Assembly (NCBI RefSeq): GCF_004216555.1
Contig: NZ_SGWQ01000006.1
Span: forward strand, 372,001 to 436,000
From: Herbihabitans rhizosphaerae
GTDB taxonomy: Bacteria > Actinomycetota > Actinomycetes > Mycobacteriales > Pseudonocardiaceae
Reading direction: 5' to 3'
Length of the DNA: 64,000 nucleotides
Shown here: piece by piece, positions 9,379 to 17,804 of the stretch
Numbering within the stretch: the stretch's first letter is position 1
Layout: every line of letters starts with the position of its first letter
Notes under the pieces: model-generated
Told to the model about the DNA's origin: nothing
The model's database searches: none
Seen by the model: the letters and a program-made list of their open reading frames with translations, nothing else
Program-made: the position numbers and the translations under genes

Positions 9379-10767
9379 ATGTCCGTGACCACTCCTCCAC
9401 GACCTGGCCAGACGCCACCGGGTCGGCCGCCATCGGGACCACCGCCGGGGCGAGGTGGCCCACCGCCCGGCCCCCGGCCGAACGGTGGCCAGGGCCGGCC
9501 GAACGGCGGTCAGCCGCCACAGCAGCGGCCGCCGATCTCCGCGCGCCGCCGCACCAGCGGGGCGAGCTTCGGCGTGATCCCGGTGGCCAACCTCGTGGTG
9601 ATCGAGGTGGGCGTCGGGCTGGGCCTGCTCCTGATGGCGATCGAGTCGTCGCTCAAGTGGGTCGGCGTCGGCATCGCGGTGATCGCGCTGGTGATCGCAT
9701 TGCTGCGCTGGCGCGGCCGCTGGTTCACCCAGTGGGTCGGCCTGACCATGCGCTACGGCTTCCGGTCGCACGCGCGGGTCAGCAGGCCGGTCGCGCCGAA
9801 GACCGTCGAAGAACTGGCCGACGCCGACGAGACCGCGGTGACCGGCCCGGACGACCCGAGAGTGAGCCTGCTGCGGCTGGCGGTGCCCGACCTGGTCGTC
9901 GCGCACGGCGTCGACCACGAGGCGCGTCCGCTCGGGCTGGCCTGGAACGACGGCACCTGGACCGCGGTGCTGCTGATCGATCCGGCGCCCGCGCTGGTGT
10001 CCGCCGTCGGCGCGGCGCCGAGCCTGCCGATCGGCGCGCTCGCACCGTGCCTCGAGGACCGTGGCGTGGTGCTGGACGCGATCCAGGTGATCTGGCACTG
10101 CTACCCGGGCAGCGCGTCGCTGCCGCCGAACTCCCCCGCGCTGGCCTCCTACATGGAGGTGCTCGGCCCGCTGCCGGCCGCGGCGCGCCGGACCACGTGG
10201 GTGGCCGTGCGGCTGGACCCGAGGCGTTGCCCGGCCGCGGTGCGCGAGCGTGGCGGCGGCGTCGTCGGCGCGCACCGTGCGCTGATCGGCGCGCTGTCCC
10301 GGGTGCGCAACGCGCTGGATTCACGCGGCATCCCGACCCGCCCGCTGGACCCGGACGAGCTGCTGCGCGCCGGGATCTCCTCGGCCGAGCTGAACGCCGT
10401 CGCCGGAACGGGCGGCCGGGTCAGCCTCAAAGAGCGCTGGACGGGCGTCACCGCCGCCGGCATCGGGCACGCGAGCTACGCGATCACCGGCTGGCCGCGC
10501 GGTCGCATGGCCAACAGCCTCAACGCGTTGACCGGAGTGCGCGCGCTGTCCTCCACGGTCGCGCTGTCGATCTCCAGCGGCACCGAGGACGCCAAGGTGG
10601 GCGTGCGCGGGCTGGTGCGGGTCAGCGCCCGCAACCCCAACGAGTTGGAGGCCGCGGACGGCAAGCTGACCTCGATCGCGGACAAGCTCGGCGTCACGCT
10701 GACCCCGCTGCGGGGCCTGCAGGTCGCCGGGTTCGCCGCCACGTTGCCGCTCGGAGGTGGCTCGTGA
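9379..10767 (+). CDS. eccE: ESX type VII secretion protein EccE
   Basis: EccE is the peripheral-ring membrane component of the ESX complex. The 462-residue protein begins with a Pro/Gly/Arg-rich disordered stretch (residues 1-60), longer than in mycobacteria, followed by two adjacent membrane helices (VVIEVGVGLGLLLMAIE and VGVGIAVIALVIALL, about 72-112) and a large soluble domain. The family call rests on this architecture and on position beside eccB. A GTG start for the next gene overlaps the stop (GTGA), which indicates translational coupling. Confidence 0.88.
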   Translation: MSVTTPPRPGQTPPGRPPSGPPPGRGGPPPGPRPNGGQGRPNGGQPPQQRPPISARRRTSGASFGVIPVANLVVIEVGVGLGLLLMAIESSLKWVGVGIAVIALVIALLRWRGRWFTQWVGLTMRYGFRSHARVSRPVAPKTVEELADADETAVTGPDDPRVSLLRLAVPDLVVAHGVDHEARPLGLAWNDGTWTAVLLIDPAPALVSAVGAAPSLPIGALAPCLEDRGVVLDAIQVIWHCYPGSASLPPNSPALASYMEVLGPLPAAARRTTWVAVRLDPRRCPAAVRERGGGVVGAHRALIGALSRVRNALDSRGIPTRPLDPDELLRAGISSAELNAVAGTGGRVSLKERWTGVTAAGIGHASYAITGWPRGRMANSLNALTGVRALSSTVALSISSGTEDAKVGVRGLVRVSARNPNELEAADGKLTSIADKLGVTLTPLRGLQVAGFAATLPLGGGS

Positions 10768-11495
10768 GCGAGTCCAGCAGGCTACTCGACGCACAGACCT
10801 CGAGTGCGGACGTCGCGCCGGAGTTCCTGATGGCTCCGCAGGCACTGGACGTGGTGAGCCCGTCCGGCGACCGGGGCGGCATGGTGCTCGGCTCCGGCAT
10901 GCAGGGCGAGCCGATGACGATCTCCGCACTGCGTTCGGCGCCGACCAGGATCGTGCTGGTCGGTGGGCTGTACCTGGCCCGCCAGGTGGCGCTGCGCGCG
11001 ATGGCCGTCGGTGCCTGGATCGTGGTGGCGACCGGGCGGCCGGCCGCGTGGCAGGTGCTGGCCAAGGCCGCCGGCACCGGGCCGGACGGCCGGCCGGCGC
11101 CGGTCGTGCAGATCCGCAGGCTCTCGCCGGTGGAGCTGCCCCGCCCGTCGGAGGACGGCCCGCTGCTGGTCGTGCACGACGGCGGACCGACGCCGCAGGA
11201 GCTGTTCCCGCCGCGTTCGGCCTGGCAGACCACGGTGTACGTGCTGCCGTACCTGCACCCGCAGGCGGGCGCCACGGCGGACGCGGCGGACCTGGTGCTG
11301 ATGCAGCGCCTCCCGGTCGGCCAGGCGCAGCTCGCGCAGAAGATCTGGCGGCTGCCGCCGCACATGGTGCAGGAGCTCACGCAGCTCAAGGACGACGAGG
11401 TGGTCGCGCTCGGCAAAATGCTGTGGCAGCGGCTGCGACTGGTGACCACTGCGAAGGAGCAGGCCATTCTGGGGCCGATTCGCCGCAACGACTGA
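10764..11495 (+). CDS. Unknown protein translationally coupled to eccE
   Basis: A 243-residue soluble protein that I do not recognise as a named family. It starts at GTG 10764 overlapping the eccE stop by four bases (GTGA) and ends just before a strong terminator, so it is the last gene of the eccE transcript. It shows a regular alternation of hydrophobic strands (TRIVLVGGLYLARQVALRA, GAWIVVATGRP, GPLLVVHDGG, TTVYVLPYLHP) like an alpha/beta fold, but no catalytic motif or membrane segment. Coupling to eccE suggests an accessory role in the ESX machine; this is an inference. Confidence 0.7.
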   Translation: MSESSRLLDAQTSSADVAPEFLMAPQALDVVSPSGDRGGMVLGSGMQGEPMTISALRSAPTRIVLVGGLYLARQVALRAMAVGAWIVVATGRPAAWQVLAKAAGTGPDGRPAPVVQIRRLSPVELPRPSEDGPLLVVHDGGPTPQELFPPRSAWQTTVYVLPYLHPQAGATADAADLVLMQRLPVGQAQLAQKIWRLPPHMVQELTQLKDDEVVALGKMLWQRLRLVTTAKEQAILGPIRRND

Positions 11496-11504
11496 CAGCG
11501 CGTC

Positions 11505-11547
11505 ATTAAGCCGAACGGCCCACGTCACTGGGTCGTTCGGCTTAATT
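11505..11547 (+). terminator. Rho-independent terminator after the eccE operon
   Basis: Perfect 13-bp inverted repeat ATTAAGCCGAACG (11505-11517) with CGTTCGGCTTAAT (11534-11546), extended inward with one mismatch, and followed by T-rich TTCTTT. It starts 9 bases after the stop of the preceding gene. Confidence 0.85.
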
Positions 11548-11732
11548 CTTTCCCAGGGCATGTTGCATTGTTGAAAAGTGACCCACCGAGGTCGAACAGC
11601 TCTCTTGCGTTAGCCGGCGAATCGGACAACTCTGGAAACCGTTCGCGCGAACATTCTCCATCTCCCTGTCGTACGCGACCCATTGTCGAGGGCCGGGTCG
11701 TGTGCGTTTCCCTGCACAAAAGGAGATCACTG

Positions 11733-13307
11733 ATGGGCGTGTTTTCCAGGGGCACGGCGAGACGAATCGCCGGCCTCACCTTCGCCGCGGCCACGACCCT
11801 GGCCGTGAGCGTAAGCCTCGCCTCTCCCGCCGCCGCCGCTCAGGGCGAGATCCGCGGAGCCGGCTCGGCAACGGCGATCAAGGACAGTTACATCGTGGTG
11901 TTGAAGGACGTGGCGGCGTCCCGACCGACCACCGAGACGCTCGTGTCGGGCCTGGCGCGGCGCTTCGGCGGCCAGATCAAGCACACGTACTCCTCGGCCC
12001 TGCGCGGGTACGCGGCGACGATGAACGAGGCCGACGCCAAGCGGCTGGCCGCTGACCCGTCGGTCGCCTACGTCGAGCAGGACCAGGTCGTGCACGCCTC
12101 CGACGACCAGCCCAACCCGCCGTCGTGGGGCCAGGACCGGGTCGACCAGCGCGCGCTCCCGCTGAACCAGAACTACTCCTACTCGACCACCGCGGCCAAC
12201 GTGAACGCCTACGTCATCGACACCGGAATCCTGGTGTCGCACAACGACTTCGGCGGTCGCGCGAAGCACGGCCGGGACACCGTGGACAACGACAACGACT
12301 CGACCGACTGCAACGGTCACGGCACCCACGTCGCCGGCACGATCGGCGGCACCGCGCACGGTCTGGCCAAGGCCGTGACGCTGACCGCGGTGCGGGTGCT
12401 CAACTGCAGCGGCAGCGGCAGCTACGCCGGTGTGATCGCCGGTATCGACTGGGTGACGCAGAACGCGGTGAAGCCGGCCGTGGCGAACATGAGCTTGGGC
12501 GGCCCCGCGTCCGCATCGGTGGACGACGCCGTGAAGCGGTCGATCGCGTCCGGCGTCACCTACGCCCTCGCGGCCGGCAACGACAACGGCGCCAACGCGT
12601 GCAACACCTCGCCGGCCCGCACGCCGGAGGCGATCACGGTCGGCTCGACCACGAACACCGACGCGCGGTCCAGCTTCTCCAACATCGGCACCTGCCTGGA
12701 CATCTTCGCGCCGGGTTCGAACATCACCTCGGCGTGGATCGGCAGCAACACCGCGACCCGCGCGATCAGCGGCACGTCGATGGCCACCCCGCACGTGGCC
12801 GGTGGCGCCGCGCTGTACCTGGCCGCGAACCCGTCGGCCACGCCGCAGCAGGTCCGCGACGCGCTGGTGAACAACGGCACCAAGAACGTGGTCACCAACC
12901 CGGGCTCCGGCTCGCCGAACGTGCTGCTGTACACCGGTTCCGGTGGCACGACCCCCGGCCCGTGCGCGGCCTCGTCCAACGGGACCGACGTGGCTATTCC
13001 GGATGCCGGCGCCGCGGTCACCAGCTCGATCAACCTGACCTGCGCCGGCAAGGGCGCCGCCCAGTCCGCGGTGGAGGTGCACATCAAGCACAGCTACCGA
13101 GGTGACCTGGTGATCGACCTGGTCTCGCCGTCGGGTGCGGTGCGCAACCTCAAGCAGGCCAACGGTTCCGACTCAGCGGACAACGTCGACGCGACCTACA
13201 CGGTCGACCTGTCCGGGGAGAACGCCACCGGCGCCTGGCATCTGCGCGTCCGCGACGTGTACTCCTTCGACACCGGCAACATCGACACCTGGACGCTCGA
13301 CCTCTGA
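11733..13307 (+). CDS. Secreted subtilisin-like protease (I9 propeptide, S8 domain, C-terminal P domain)
   Basis: A 524-residue exported serine protease. Order: signal peptide (1-36, ending AAAA), I9-type propeptide (about 50-121), S8 catalytic domain with Asp163 (VIDTG), His196 (NGHGTHVAG), Asn284 region (AAGND) and Ser349 (GTSMATPHVAG), a short Gly/Thr linker near 395-405, and a C-terminal proprotein-convertase P (Homo B) domain rich in Asp (SYRGDLVIDL). The frame is open from 11568, but the ATG at 11733 has AGGAG seven bases upstream and starts a proper signal peptide. Unlike MycP it has no C-terminal membrane anchor. Flanked by terminators on both sides, it is its own transcription unit. 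Confidence 0.92.
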   Translation: MGVFSRGTARRIAGLTFAAATTLAVSVSLASPAAAAQGEIRGAGSATAIKDSYIVVLKDVAASRPTTETLVSGLARRFGGQIKHTYSSALRGYAATMNEADAKRLAADPSVAYVEQDQVVHASDDQPNPPSWGQDRVDQRALPLNQNYSYSTTAANVNAYVIDTGILVSHNDFGGRAKHGRDTVDNDNDSTDCNGHGTHVAGTIGGTAHGLAKAVTLTAVRVLNCSGSGSYAGVIAGIDWVTQNAVKPAVANMSLGGPASASVDDAVKRSIASGVTYALAAGNDNGANACNTSPARTPEAITVGSTTNTDARSSFSNIGTCLDIFAPGSNITSAWIGSNTATRAISGTSMATPHVAGGAALYLAANPSATPQQVRDALVNNGTKNVVTNPGSGSPNVLLYTGSGGTTPGPCAASSNGTDVAIPDAGAAVTSSINLTCAGKGAAQSAVEVHIKHSYRGDLVIDLVSPSGAVRNLKQANGSDSADNVDATYTVDLSGENATGAWHLRVRDVYSFDTGNIDTWTLDL

Positions 13308-13324
13308 TCTGACGGCTGACAAAT

Positions 13325-13362
13325 CCAGTGGCCCGGCCGGCACCCGCCGTCCGGGCCACTGG
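13325..13362 (+). terminator. Terminator after the secreted subtilase gene
   Basis: Perfect 12-bp inverted repeat CCAGTGGCCCGG (13325-13336) with CCGGGCCACTGG (13351-13362), 18 bases after the stop codon; the following bases are CCTTAG, so the U-tract is poor. Confidence 0.75.
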
Positions 13363-13394
13363 CCTTAGCTAACGACTTAGTCTACTCTCCAACC

Positions 13395-13625
13395 ATGGAC
13401 GATTACGGCGTGCATGAGGCGAAGACCAACCTCTCCGCGCTGCTCCGCAGGGTCGGCGCCGGTGAGGAGATCACCATCACCATCGGCGGCAAGCCGGCGG
13501 CCAAGCTCGTCCCCGTGGCCGCTCGGCGTGAGCGCGCGCTCGGCCGGGATCGCGGCCTGTTCGAAGTGCCGGACGACTTCGACGCGCCGCTGCCCGACGA
13601 GGTGCTCAAGGACTTCGGCGTATGA
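13395..13625 (+). CDS. Type II antitoxin, Phd/YefM family
   Basis: A 76-residue protein with the Phd/YefM N-terminal DNA-binding pattern: HEAKTNLSALLRRV, then ITIGGKPAAKLVP. The C-terminal third is acidic (EVPDDFDAPLPDEVL), as expected for the flexible toxin-binding tail. It overlaps the following PIN toxin gene by four bases (ATGA), the usual toxin-antitoxin coupling. In this family the antitoxin, alone or with toxin, represses its own promoter; the promoter would lie in the 30 bases between the upstream terminator and the start. Confidence 0.9.
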   Translation: MDDYGVHEAKTNLSALLRRVGAGEEITITIGGKPAAKLVPVAARRERALGRDRGLFEVPDDFDAPLPDEVLKDFGV

Positions 13626-14014
13626 AACTGCTGCTCGACACGCAGGCTTTCCTGTGGATGCAGGTGTCGCCGGAACGCTTGGGCCCCAAGGCGATCCGGC
13701 TCGTCCAGGACCCGGCGAACGAGCTGCTGCTGTCCTCGGCAAGCTCGTGGGAGATCGCGATCAAGTACGCGATCGACAAGCTCCCACTGCCCGAGCCGCC
13801 GTCGAAGTACGTGCCCGACCGCATGGCGAGCAGCGGCGTCACGGCACTGCCGATCGCGCACAGCCACGCGCTGCACGTCGCCGACCTGCCGCAACACCAC
13901 CGCGACCCGTTCGACCGGCTGATCATCGCGCAGGCGCGGATGGACCGGCTGACCGTGCTCACCGCGGACCGCACGTTCGACAAGTACGACGTGAAGGTGC
14001 GCTGGGCTGCTTAG
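13622..14014 (+). CDS. PIN-domain toxin (VapC-like ribonuclease)
   Basis: A 130-residue PIN-domain protein, expected to be a Mg-dependent RNase that cuts tRNA or rRNA when free of antitoxin. The acidic PIN residues are present: Asp6 (LLLDTQAFLW), Glu44 (SSWEIAIKY), Asp95/Asp98 (HHRDPFDRLI) and Asp116 (LTADRTF). The length is typical. The sequence type (SSASSWEIAIK, DLPQHHRDPFDRLI) is that of PIN proteins paired with Phd antitoxins. Its stop overlaps the stop of the convergent DUF397 gene by four bases. Confidence 0.92.
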   Translation: MKLLLDTQAFLWMQVSPERLGPKAIRLVQDPANELLLSSASSWEIAIKYAIDKLPLPEPPSKYVPDRMASSGVTALPIAHSHALHVADLPQHHRDPFDRLIIAQARMDRLTVLTADRTFDKYDVKVRWAA

Positions 14015-14274
14015 CTTTCCGGCGTGCGCACCGCGTCGACCAACCCGGCGAACGAGCCGGCGGTGACCACCAGCGGCGTGCCCACGGGATGCTTGCTGTC
14101 CCGCAAACCGACCGCACCGCCCGCCACGGCCACCTCCACGCAGTCCCCAGAATTCGTGCTGAAGCTGCTGGTGCGCCACGCGGCCGGCGTGAACGCCACC
14201 TCGACACAGTTGCCAGAGTCGCCGCTGTAGCTGCTGGTGCGCCACCGCGCCGTGCCGAAGTCGGCGGTGATCAT
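14011..14274 (-). CDS. DUF397 protein with a duplicated N-terminal motif
   Basis: An 87-residue protein of the DUF397 family, whose members sit next to XRE/DUF5753 regulators in actinomycetes. DUF397 proteins are usually about 60 residues; here the opening motif occurs twice, ARWRTSSYSGDSGNCVEVA and AAWRTSSFSTNSGDCVEVA, followed once by the closing half (GLRDSKHPVGTPLVV). This points to an internal duplication. It overlaps the upstream XRE gene by four bases (ATGA), so the two are translated together. Members of this pair type have been linked to development in Streptomyces; the role here is inferred. Confidence 0.88.
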   Translation of the reverse strand: MITADFGTARWRTSSYSGDSGNCVEVAFTPAAWRTSSFSTNSGDCVEVAVAGGAVGLRDSKHPVGTPLVVTAGSFAGLVDAVRTPES

Positions 14275-15134
14275 GTTCGCTCCTTGAGGTTCCTAGCCAC
14301 CCTGGCGATCAGCTCGGCCGACCGCTTCGGGGTCAGCGCCTTGGCCTTGATGCTCTGCCAGGACAGCCTATAGCTGTCGATATGCGGGATCTCCTCCAGG
14401 AATATGCTGAGCGCGCGGTTCTCCAGGTACACGAGGGTGGGATCCTTCTCGTACTCCATGATCACGAACGAGCCCTCCAGACCGGGGTGCGGGCTAGCCT
14501 GGAACGGCACCACCTGGATGGTGATCCTGGGCCGCTTGGCCATGTCCGCGAGGTGCCGCAACTGCCGTGCCAGTACGCCCGAACCGCCGACAGGCGCCAC
14601 CAAAACGGGCTCATACAATAGGATGTCCAACCTCGGCGGAAGCGGTCGAGCGAGCATCGCCTGACGTCCGAGCCGCGCGGCGACCTTGATGTCCACTTCG
14701 GACTCAGGCAGCTCGTTCGCCGCTGTGCCGGTGATGATCGCCCGCGCGTAGTCCGCCGTCTGCAGAAGTCCAGGAATCATCAGGGGTTGGTAGTTCAGCA
14801 GGGCCGTGGTGGTCTGCTCGAACTCGATCAGCGCCTGCCACTGATCCGGCAGTCCTTTGTGGACTTGCACCAGTCCGGGCTCAGCGGCTTGGCGCACCAT
14901 CGCGAGGATCTCATCCCGCCGGCCGATCGGCACGTGGTACAACCCCAGCAGCGCCGCCACCTCGATCTCCTTGAGCCCGAGGTTGCCGGTCTCGATCCGG
15001 CTGATCTTGCTCTGCGACACGCCGAGCCGGCGCCCCACCTCGGTCGCCGACAGCCCCGACTTCGCGCGCAGCCGGCGCAGCTCCCGCGCGACCTGCCGCG
15101 ACCGGACCGTGGGCCTGCCCGTATCCCCGCTCAT
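14271..15134 (-). CDS. XRE-family transcriptional regulator with DUF5753 domain
   Basis: A 287-residue regulator. Residues about 11-68 form an XRE helix-turn-helix (ARELRRLRAKSGLSATEVG, then LGVSQSKISRIETG). The rest is the DUF5753 ligand-type domain common in actinomycete regulators paired with DUF397 proteins (LLNYQPLMIPGLLQTADYAR). The ATG at 15134 is followed by a normal hydrophilic N terminus. It is divergent from a small plus-strand gene at 15254 across 119 bp and may control both promoters; no clear operator was identified. Confidence 0.92.
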   Translation of the reverse strand: MSGDTGRPTVRSRQVARELRRLRAKSGLSATEVGRRLGVSQSKISRIETGNLGLKEIEVAALLGLYHVPIGRRDEILAMVRQAAEPGLVQVHKGLPDQWQALIEFEQTTTALLNYQPLMIPGLLQTADYARAIITGTAANELPESEVDIKVAARLGRQAMLARPLPPRLDILLYEPVLVAPVGGSGVLARQLRHLADMAKRPRITIQVVPFQASPHPGLEGSFVIMEYEKDPTLVYLENRALSIFLEEIPHIDSYRLSWQSIKAKALTPKRSAELIARVARNLKERT

Positions 15135-15253
15135 TTATGCGACTCCCCTGCGTGCGATATGCGGTGCGTGCATGAACGTGTGCCCGCCGTGTTCACCTGG
15201 CACGCTAGCACTACTGCCAGACCCTCAGCATTCATGCGAAAAGGTGAAGAATC

Positions 15254-15451
15254 ATGCCAGAGAACCCGGAACTCACGAGGACATGGACGATCGAGGGCGA
15301 GATCCCGATGACGTTCACGGTGCACCAGCCGGCGGTCACCGTGCGGTACGGCGACGGGCAGGAGGTCACGCTCGACCCGAAGCAGGTTCGGGAGCTGTAC
15401 GACCGGTTCTGGACAGTGGTGAACACCTTCGACCGCGCTCTCCTCGACTGA
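15254..15451 (+). CDS. Small acidic protein of unknown function
   Basis: A 65-residue protein, not recognised. The ATG at 15254 is preceded by AAAAGGTGAAG with good spacing. The sequence is polar and acidic (TWTIEGEIPMTFTVHQP, LDPKQVRELYDRFWTV) with predicted strands followed by one helix. It is divergent from the XRE/DUF397 unit, an arrangement in which the XRE protein may regulate it, and sits upstream of the TNT-domain gene by 83 bp. High third-position G+C supports real coding. It could be a small regulator partner; there is no direct evidence. Confidence 0.7.
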   Translation: MPENPELTRTWTIEGEIPMTFTVHQPAVTVRYGDGQEVTLDPKQVRELYDRFWTVVNTFDRALLD

Positions 15452-15534
15452 CGGATTCACCCACTCGGTGAATCGACACCGGCACCCCGGACTGGTGTGG
15501 TGAGAGGCGGATCTCCAACGGGAGCAGGTACCGC

Positions 15535-16197
15535 ATGTCGCGAACTCGCCGGTTGTTCACCGTCCTCTGTGGACTCATCACGCTGCTGGCGGTCAGCCTG
15601 CCGGCCGCACCCGCCGTCGCCGAACCGGCGGGCTCGACCTACGAATGCTCGGCCGACCACTACTTCGACGACGCCCGGTTCGGGCCGAGGAAGCTGCCCA
15701 AGAACGGCTTCGTCGGCGTGCAGTTGCGCGACTACCGCCGCACGGGATCCCTTGAGGCGGAACAGTTCCTGGCGGAATACCACGACCAGGCGACCGGGTG
15801 GTGGCGCTACCCGCCGGCCGACGGCTACGTGATCGGACCGGACGGGCAGCCCACCGTGTCACCGGCGACGCTTCGCCCCGGCTTGTTCATCGACCGGTAC
15901 GGCAGCGAGTACGGCCAGTTCCTCGCGCCGTTCGGCACGCCGTACGCCAACCGGTCCATCCCGCCGCAGAGCCTGGTCAGCACCCCGGCCGGGTTCTGCA
16001 ACTACCGCGGCTACCTGGTGCTCAAGCCGTTCACCGTGGACTCCGGCCCGATCGCACCCTGGTTCGCCCAGCCCGGCCACGGCTGGCAGTATCAGCTCAA
16101 GGCCGCGCACGTGCCCGGAGCGCCGTCGCCGCTGAACGTGAAGTGGTTGCTGGACAACGGTTTCCTGCTGCGCGTGGTCGGGCCACCGCAAAGCTAG
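15535..16197 (+). CDS. Secreted TNT-domain protein (putative NAD(P) glycohydrolase)
   Basis: A 220-residue protein with a signal peptide (1-29, ending AVA) and a C-terminal TNT domain (about 110-216). This is the fold of the tuberculosis necrotizing toxin, which hydrolyses NAD. Family landmarks are [18 protein letters not shown] with Arg121, YANRSIPP with Arg140, [19 protein letters not shown], and Gln185 in HGWQY. The toxin domain stands alone behind a Sec signal instead of at the end of a large pore protein. No immunity-type gene is obvious beside it. Its TAG stop and the ahcY TAG stop share the palindrome CTAG. The enzyme activity is inferred from the family. Confidence 0.85.
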   Translation: MSRTRRLFTVLCGLITLLAVSLPAAPAVAEPAGSTYECSADHYFDDARFGPRKLPKNGFVGVQLRDYRRTGSLEAEQFLAEYHDQATGWWRYPPADGYVIGPDGQPTVSPATLRPGLFIDRYGSEYGQFLAPFGTPYANRSIPPQSLVSTPAGFCNYRGYLVLKPFTVDSGPIAPWFAQPGHGWQYQLKAAHVPGAPSPLNVKWLLDNGFLLRVVGPPQS

Positions 16198-17666
16198 TAC
16201 CGGTAGTGGTCGAGCTTGTAGGGCCCGGCCACGTCCACGCCGATGTAGTCGGCCTGCTTCTTGGTCAGCGTGGTGAGGGTGACGCCCAGCGCGTCAAGGT
16301 GAAGCCGGGCCACCTTCTCGTCGAGGTGCTTGGGCAGCCGGTGTACGTCGATCGGGTACTCCTTGCCGAACAGCTCGAGCTGCGCGATCACTTGGTTGGT
16401 GAACGAGTTCGACATCACGAAACTCGGGTGCCCGGTCGCGTTGCCCAGGTTCATCAGCCGCCCCTCGGACAGCACGATGACCGCGTGCGCCGCCTTGCCG
16501 TCTTTGGCTGGGAAGGTCCACTCGTGCACCTGCGGCTTGATCTCGACCTTGCGGATTCCCGGCACGGCGGCGAGGCCCGCCATGTCGATCTCGTTGTCGA
16601 AGTGACCGACGTTGCCGACGATCGCGTTGTGCTTCATCCGCGCCATGTGCTCGGCCATGACGATGTCCCGGTTGCCGGTGGTGGTGATGAAGACGTCGCC
16701 GCGCTCCACCACCTGGTCCAGCGACACCACCTCGAGCCCGTCCATCGCCGCCTGCAGCGCGCAGATCGGGTCGACCTCGGTCACCACGACGCGGGATCCC
16801 TGTCCCCGCAACGAATCCGCGGCACCCTTGCCGACGTCGCCGTACCCGCAGACCACCGCGAGCTTGCCGCCCAGCATCACGTCGGTCGCCCGGTTCAACC
16901 CGTCGGCCAGTGAGTGCCGGATGCCGTACCGGTTGTCGAACTTGGACTTGGTGACCGAGTCGTTGACGTTGATCGCCGGGAACAGCAGCGCACCGTCGTG
17001 GGCGAGTTGGTAGAGCCGCTTGACGCCGTTGGTGGTCTCCTCGGTGACGCCGCGCATGCCGGCCGCGATCGCGGTGAACCGTTGGCCGTCCTCGGCAAGG
17101 CTCGCCCGCAGCGTGTCCAGGATCAGCCGGTACTCCTCGTTGTCGTCCTCGCCGGCAGCCGGCACCGCGCCGGCTCGCTCGAACTCGACTCCCTTGTGCA
17201 CCAACAGGGTCGCGTCACCGCCGTCGTCGAGGATCATGTTCGGGCCGAGCCCGTCGCCGAACCGGAACAGCCGGTCGGTGCACCACCAGTAGTCGGCCAG
17301 CGTCTCGCCCTTCCAGGCGAACACCGGCGTGCCGCTGGGCTCCTCTGGCGTGCCGTCCGGCCCGACCACCACGGCCGCGGCCGCTTCGTCCTGGGTGGAG
17401 AAGATGTTGCAGGACACCCAGCGCACCTCGGCGCCCAGCGCGGTGAGTGTCTCGATGAGTACGGCGGTCTGCACGGTCATGTGCAGCGACCCCGCGATCC
17501 GGGCTCCGGTGAGCGGCTTCGCCTCCGCGTACTCGCGGCGGGTCGCCATCAGCCCCGGCATCTCGTGCTCGGCGAGCTGGATCTGCTTGCGTCCGAACGC
17601 GGCGAGCGACAGGTCCGCCACCGCGAATTCCATACCGTTGTTCGGCACGTTCTCACTGGAAATCAA
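16194..17666 (-). CDS. ahcY: S-adenosylhomocysteine hydrolase (adenosylhomocysteinase)
   Basis: Cytosolic, NAD-dependent enzyme that splits S-adenosylhomocysteine into homocysteine and adenosine, clearing the product inhibitor of methyltransferases. The 490-residue protein matches the family from [14 protein letters not shown] to the C-terminal KLDHYRY. The NAD-binding loop GYGDVGKG is at 274-281, and the substrate-side motifs [10 protein letters not shown] and [13 protein letters not shown] are present. TTG at 17666 is chosen because GGAGG lies seven bases upstream, inside the riboswitch hairpin; GTG 17648 or ATG 17633 are alternatives. Expression is likely controlled by the SAH riboswitch directly upstream. 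Confidence 0.96.
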   Translation of the reverse strand: MISSENVPNNGMEFAVADLSLAAFGRKQIQLAEHEMPGLMATRREYAEAKPLTGARIAGSLHMTVQTAVLIETLTALGAEVRWVSCNIFSTQDEAAAAVVVGPDGTPEEPSGTPVFAWKGETLADYWWCTDRLFRFGDGLGPNMILDDGGDATLLVHKGVEFERAGAVPAAGEDDNEEYRLILDTLRASLAEDGQRFTAIAAGMRGVTEETTNGVKRLYQLAHDGALLFPAINVNDSVTKSKFDNRYGIRHSLADGLNRATDVMLGGKLAVVCGYGDVGKGAADSLRGQGSRVVVTEVDPICALQAAMDGLEVVSLDQVVERGDVFITTTGNRDIVMAEHMARMKHNAIVGNVGHFDNEIDMAGLAAVPGIRKVEIKPQVHEWTFPAKDGKAAHAVIVLSEGRLMNLGNATGHPSFVMSNSFTNQVIAQLELFGKEYPIDVHRLPKHLDEKVARLHLDALGVTLTTLTKKQADYIGVDVAGPYKLDHYRY

Positions 17667-17757
17667 AAGGGCACCTCCCGTGTGGGAGGCGCCCTTCGAG
17701 TCATGATCCCGGGCCGAGCGTGGCGGGTTGTTCCCGTCGCAGCGCCTCTCGGCTCAG
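17667..17757 (-). promoter_or_regulatory. SAH riboswitch with switching hairpin upstream of ahcY
   Basis: Read on the minus strand, the leader carries the SAH-aptamer pattern. P1 is formed by GCCGAG (17753-17748) with CTCGGC (17718-17713); P2 by GGG-AACAA-CCC; and the conserved AGGCGCTGCGAC lies between. AGGCGC (17747-17742) can pair with GCGCCT (17692-17687) as the long-range helix of this class. The same GCGCCTCCC is the 5' arm of a 13-bp hairpin (17696-17684 with 17679-17667, loop ACAC) whose 3' arm contains GGGAGG, the ahcY ribosome binding site. SAH binding should therefore free the start region and switch ahcY on. Class assignment is from memory of the consensus. Confidence 0.85.
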
Positions 17758-17767
17758 AACGCCGGCA

Positions 17768-17796
17768 GATTAACAAGAATCGCGAATCGGGGTCAA
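17768..17796 (-). promoter_or_regulatory. Probable promoter of the ahcY riboswitch transcript
   Basis: On the minus strand TTGACC (17796-17791) and TTAATC (17773-17768) are separated by exactly 17 bases, fitting a housekeeping sigma factor promoter. The start would fall near 17761, just before the aptamer, so nearly the whole leader is riboswitch. Confidence 0.6.
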
Positions 17797-17804
17797 TCGC
17801 CGCT

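Noticed and set aside
9223..10275. N-terminal extension of eccB to a 907-residue frame
   Set aside because: The extension overlaps eccE on the other strand and is Arg/His/Gln-rich noise; EccB family sequence begins at the ATG at 9222.
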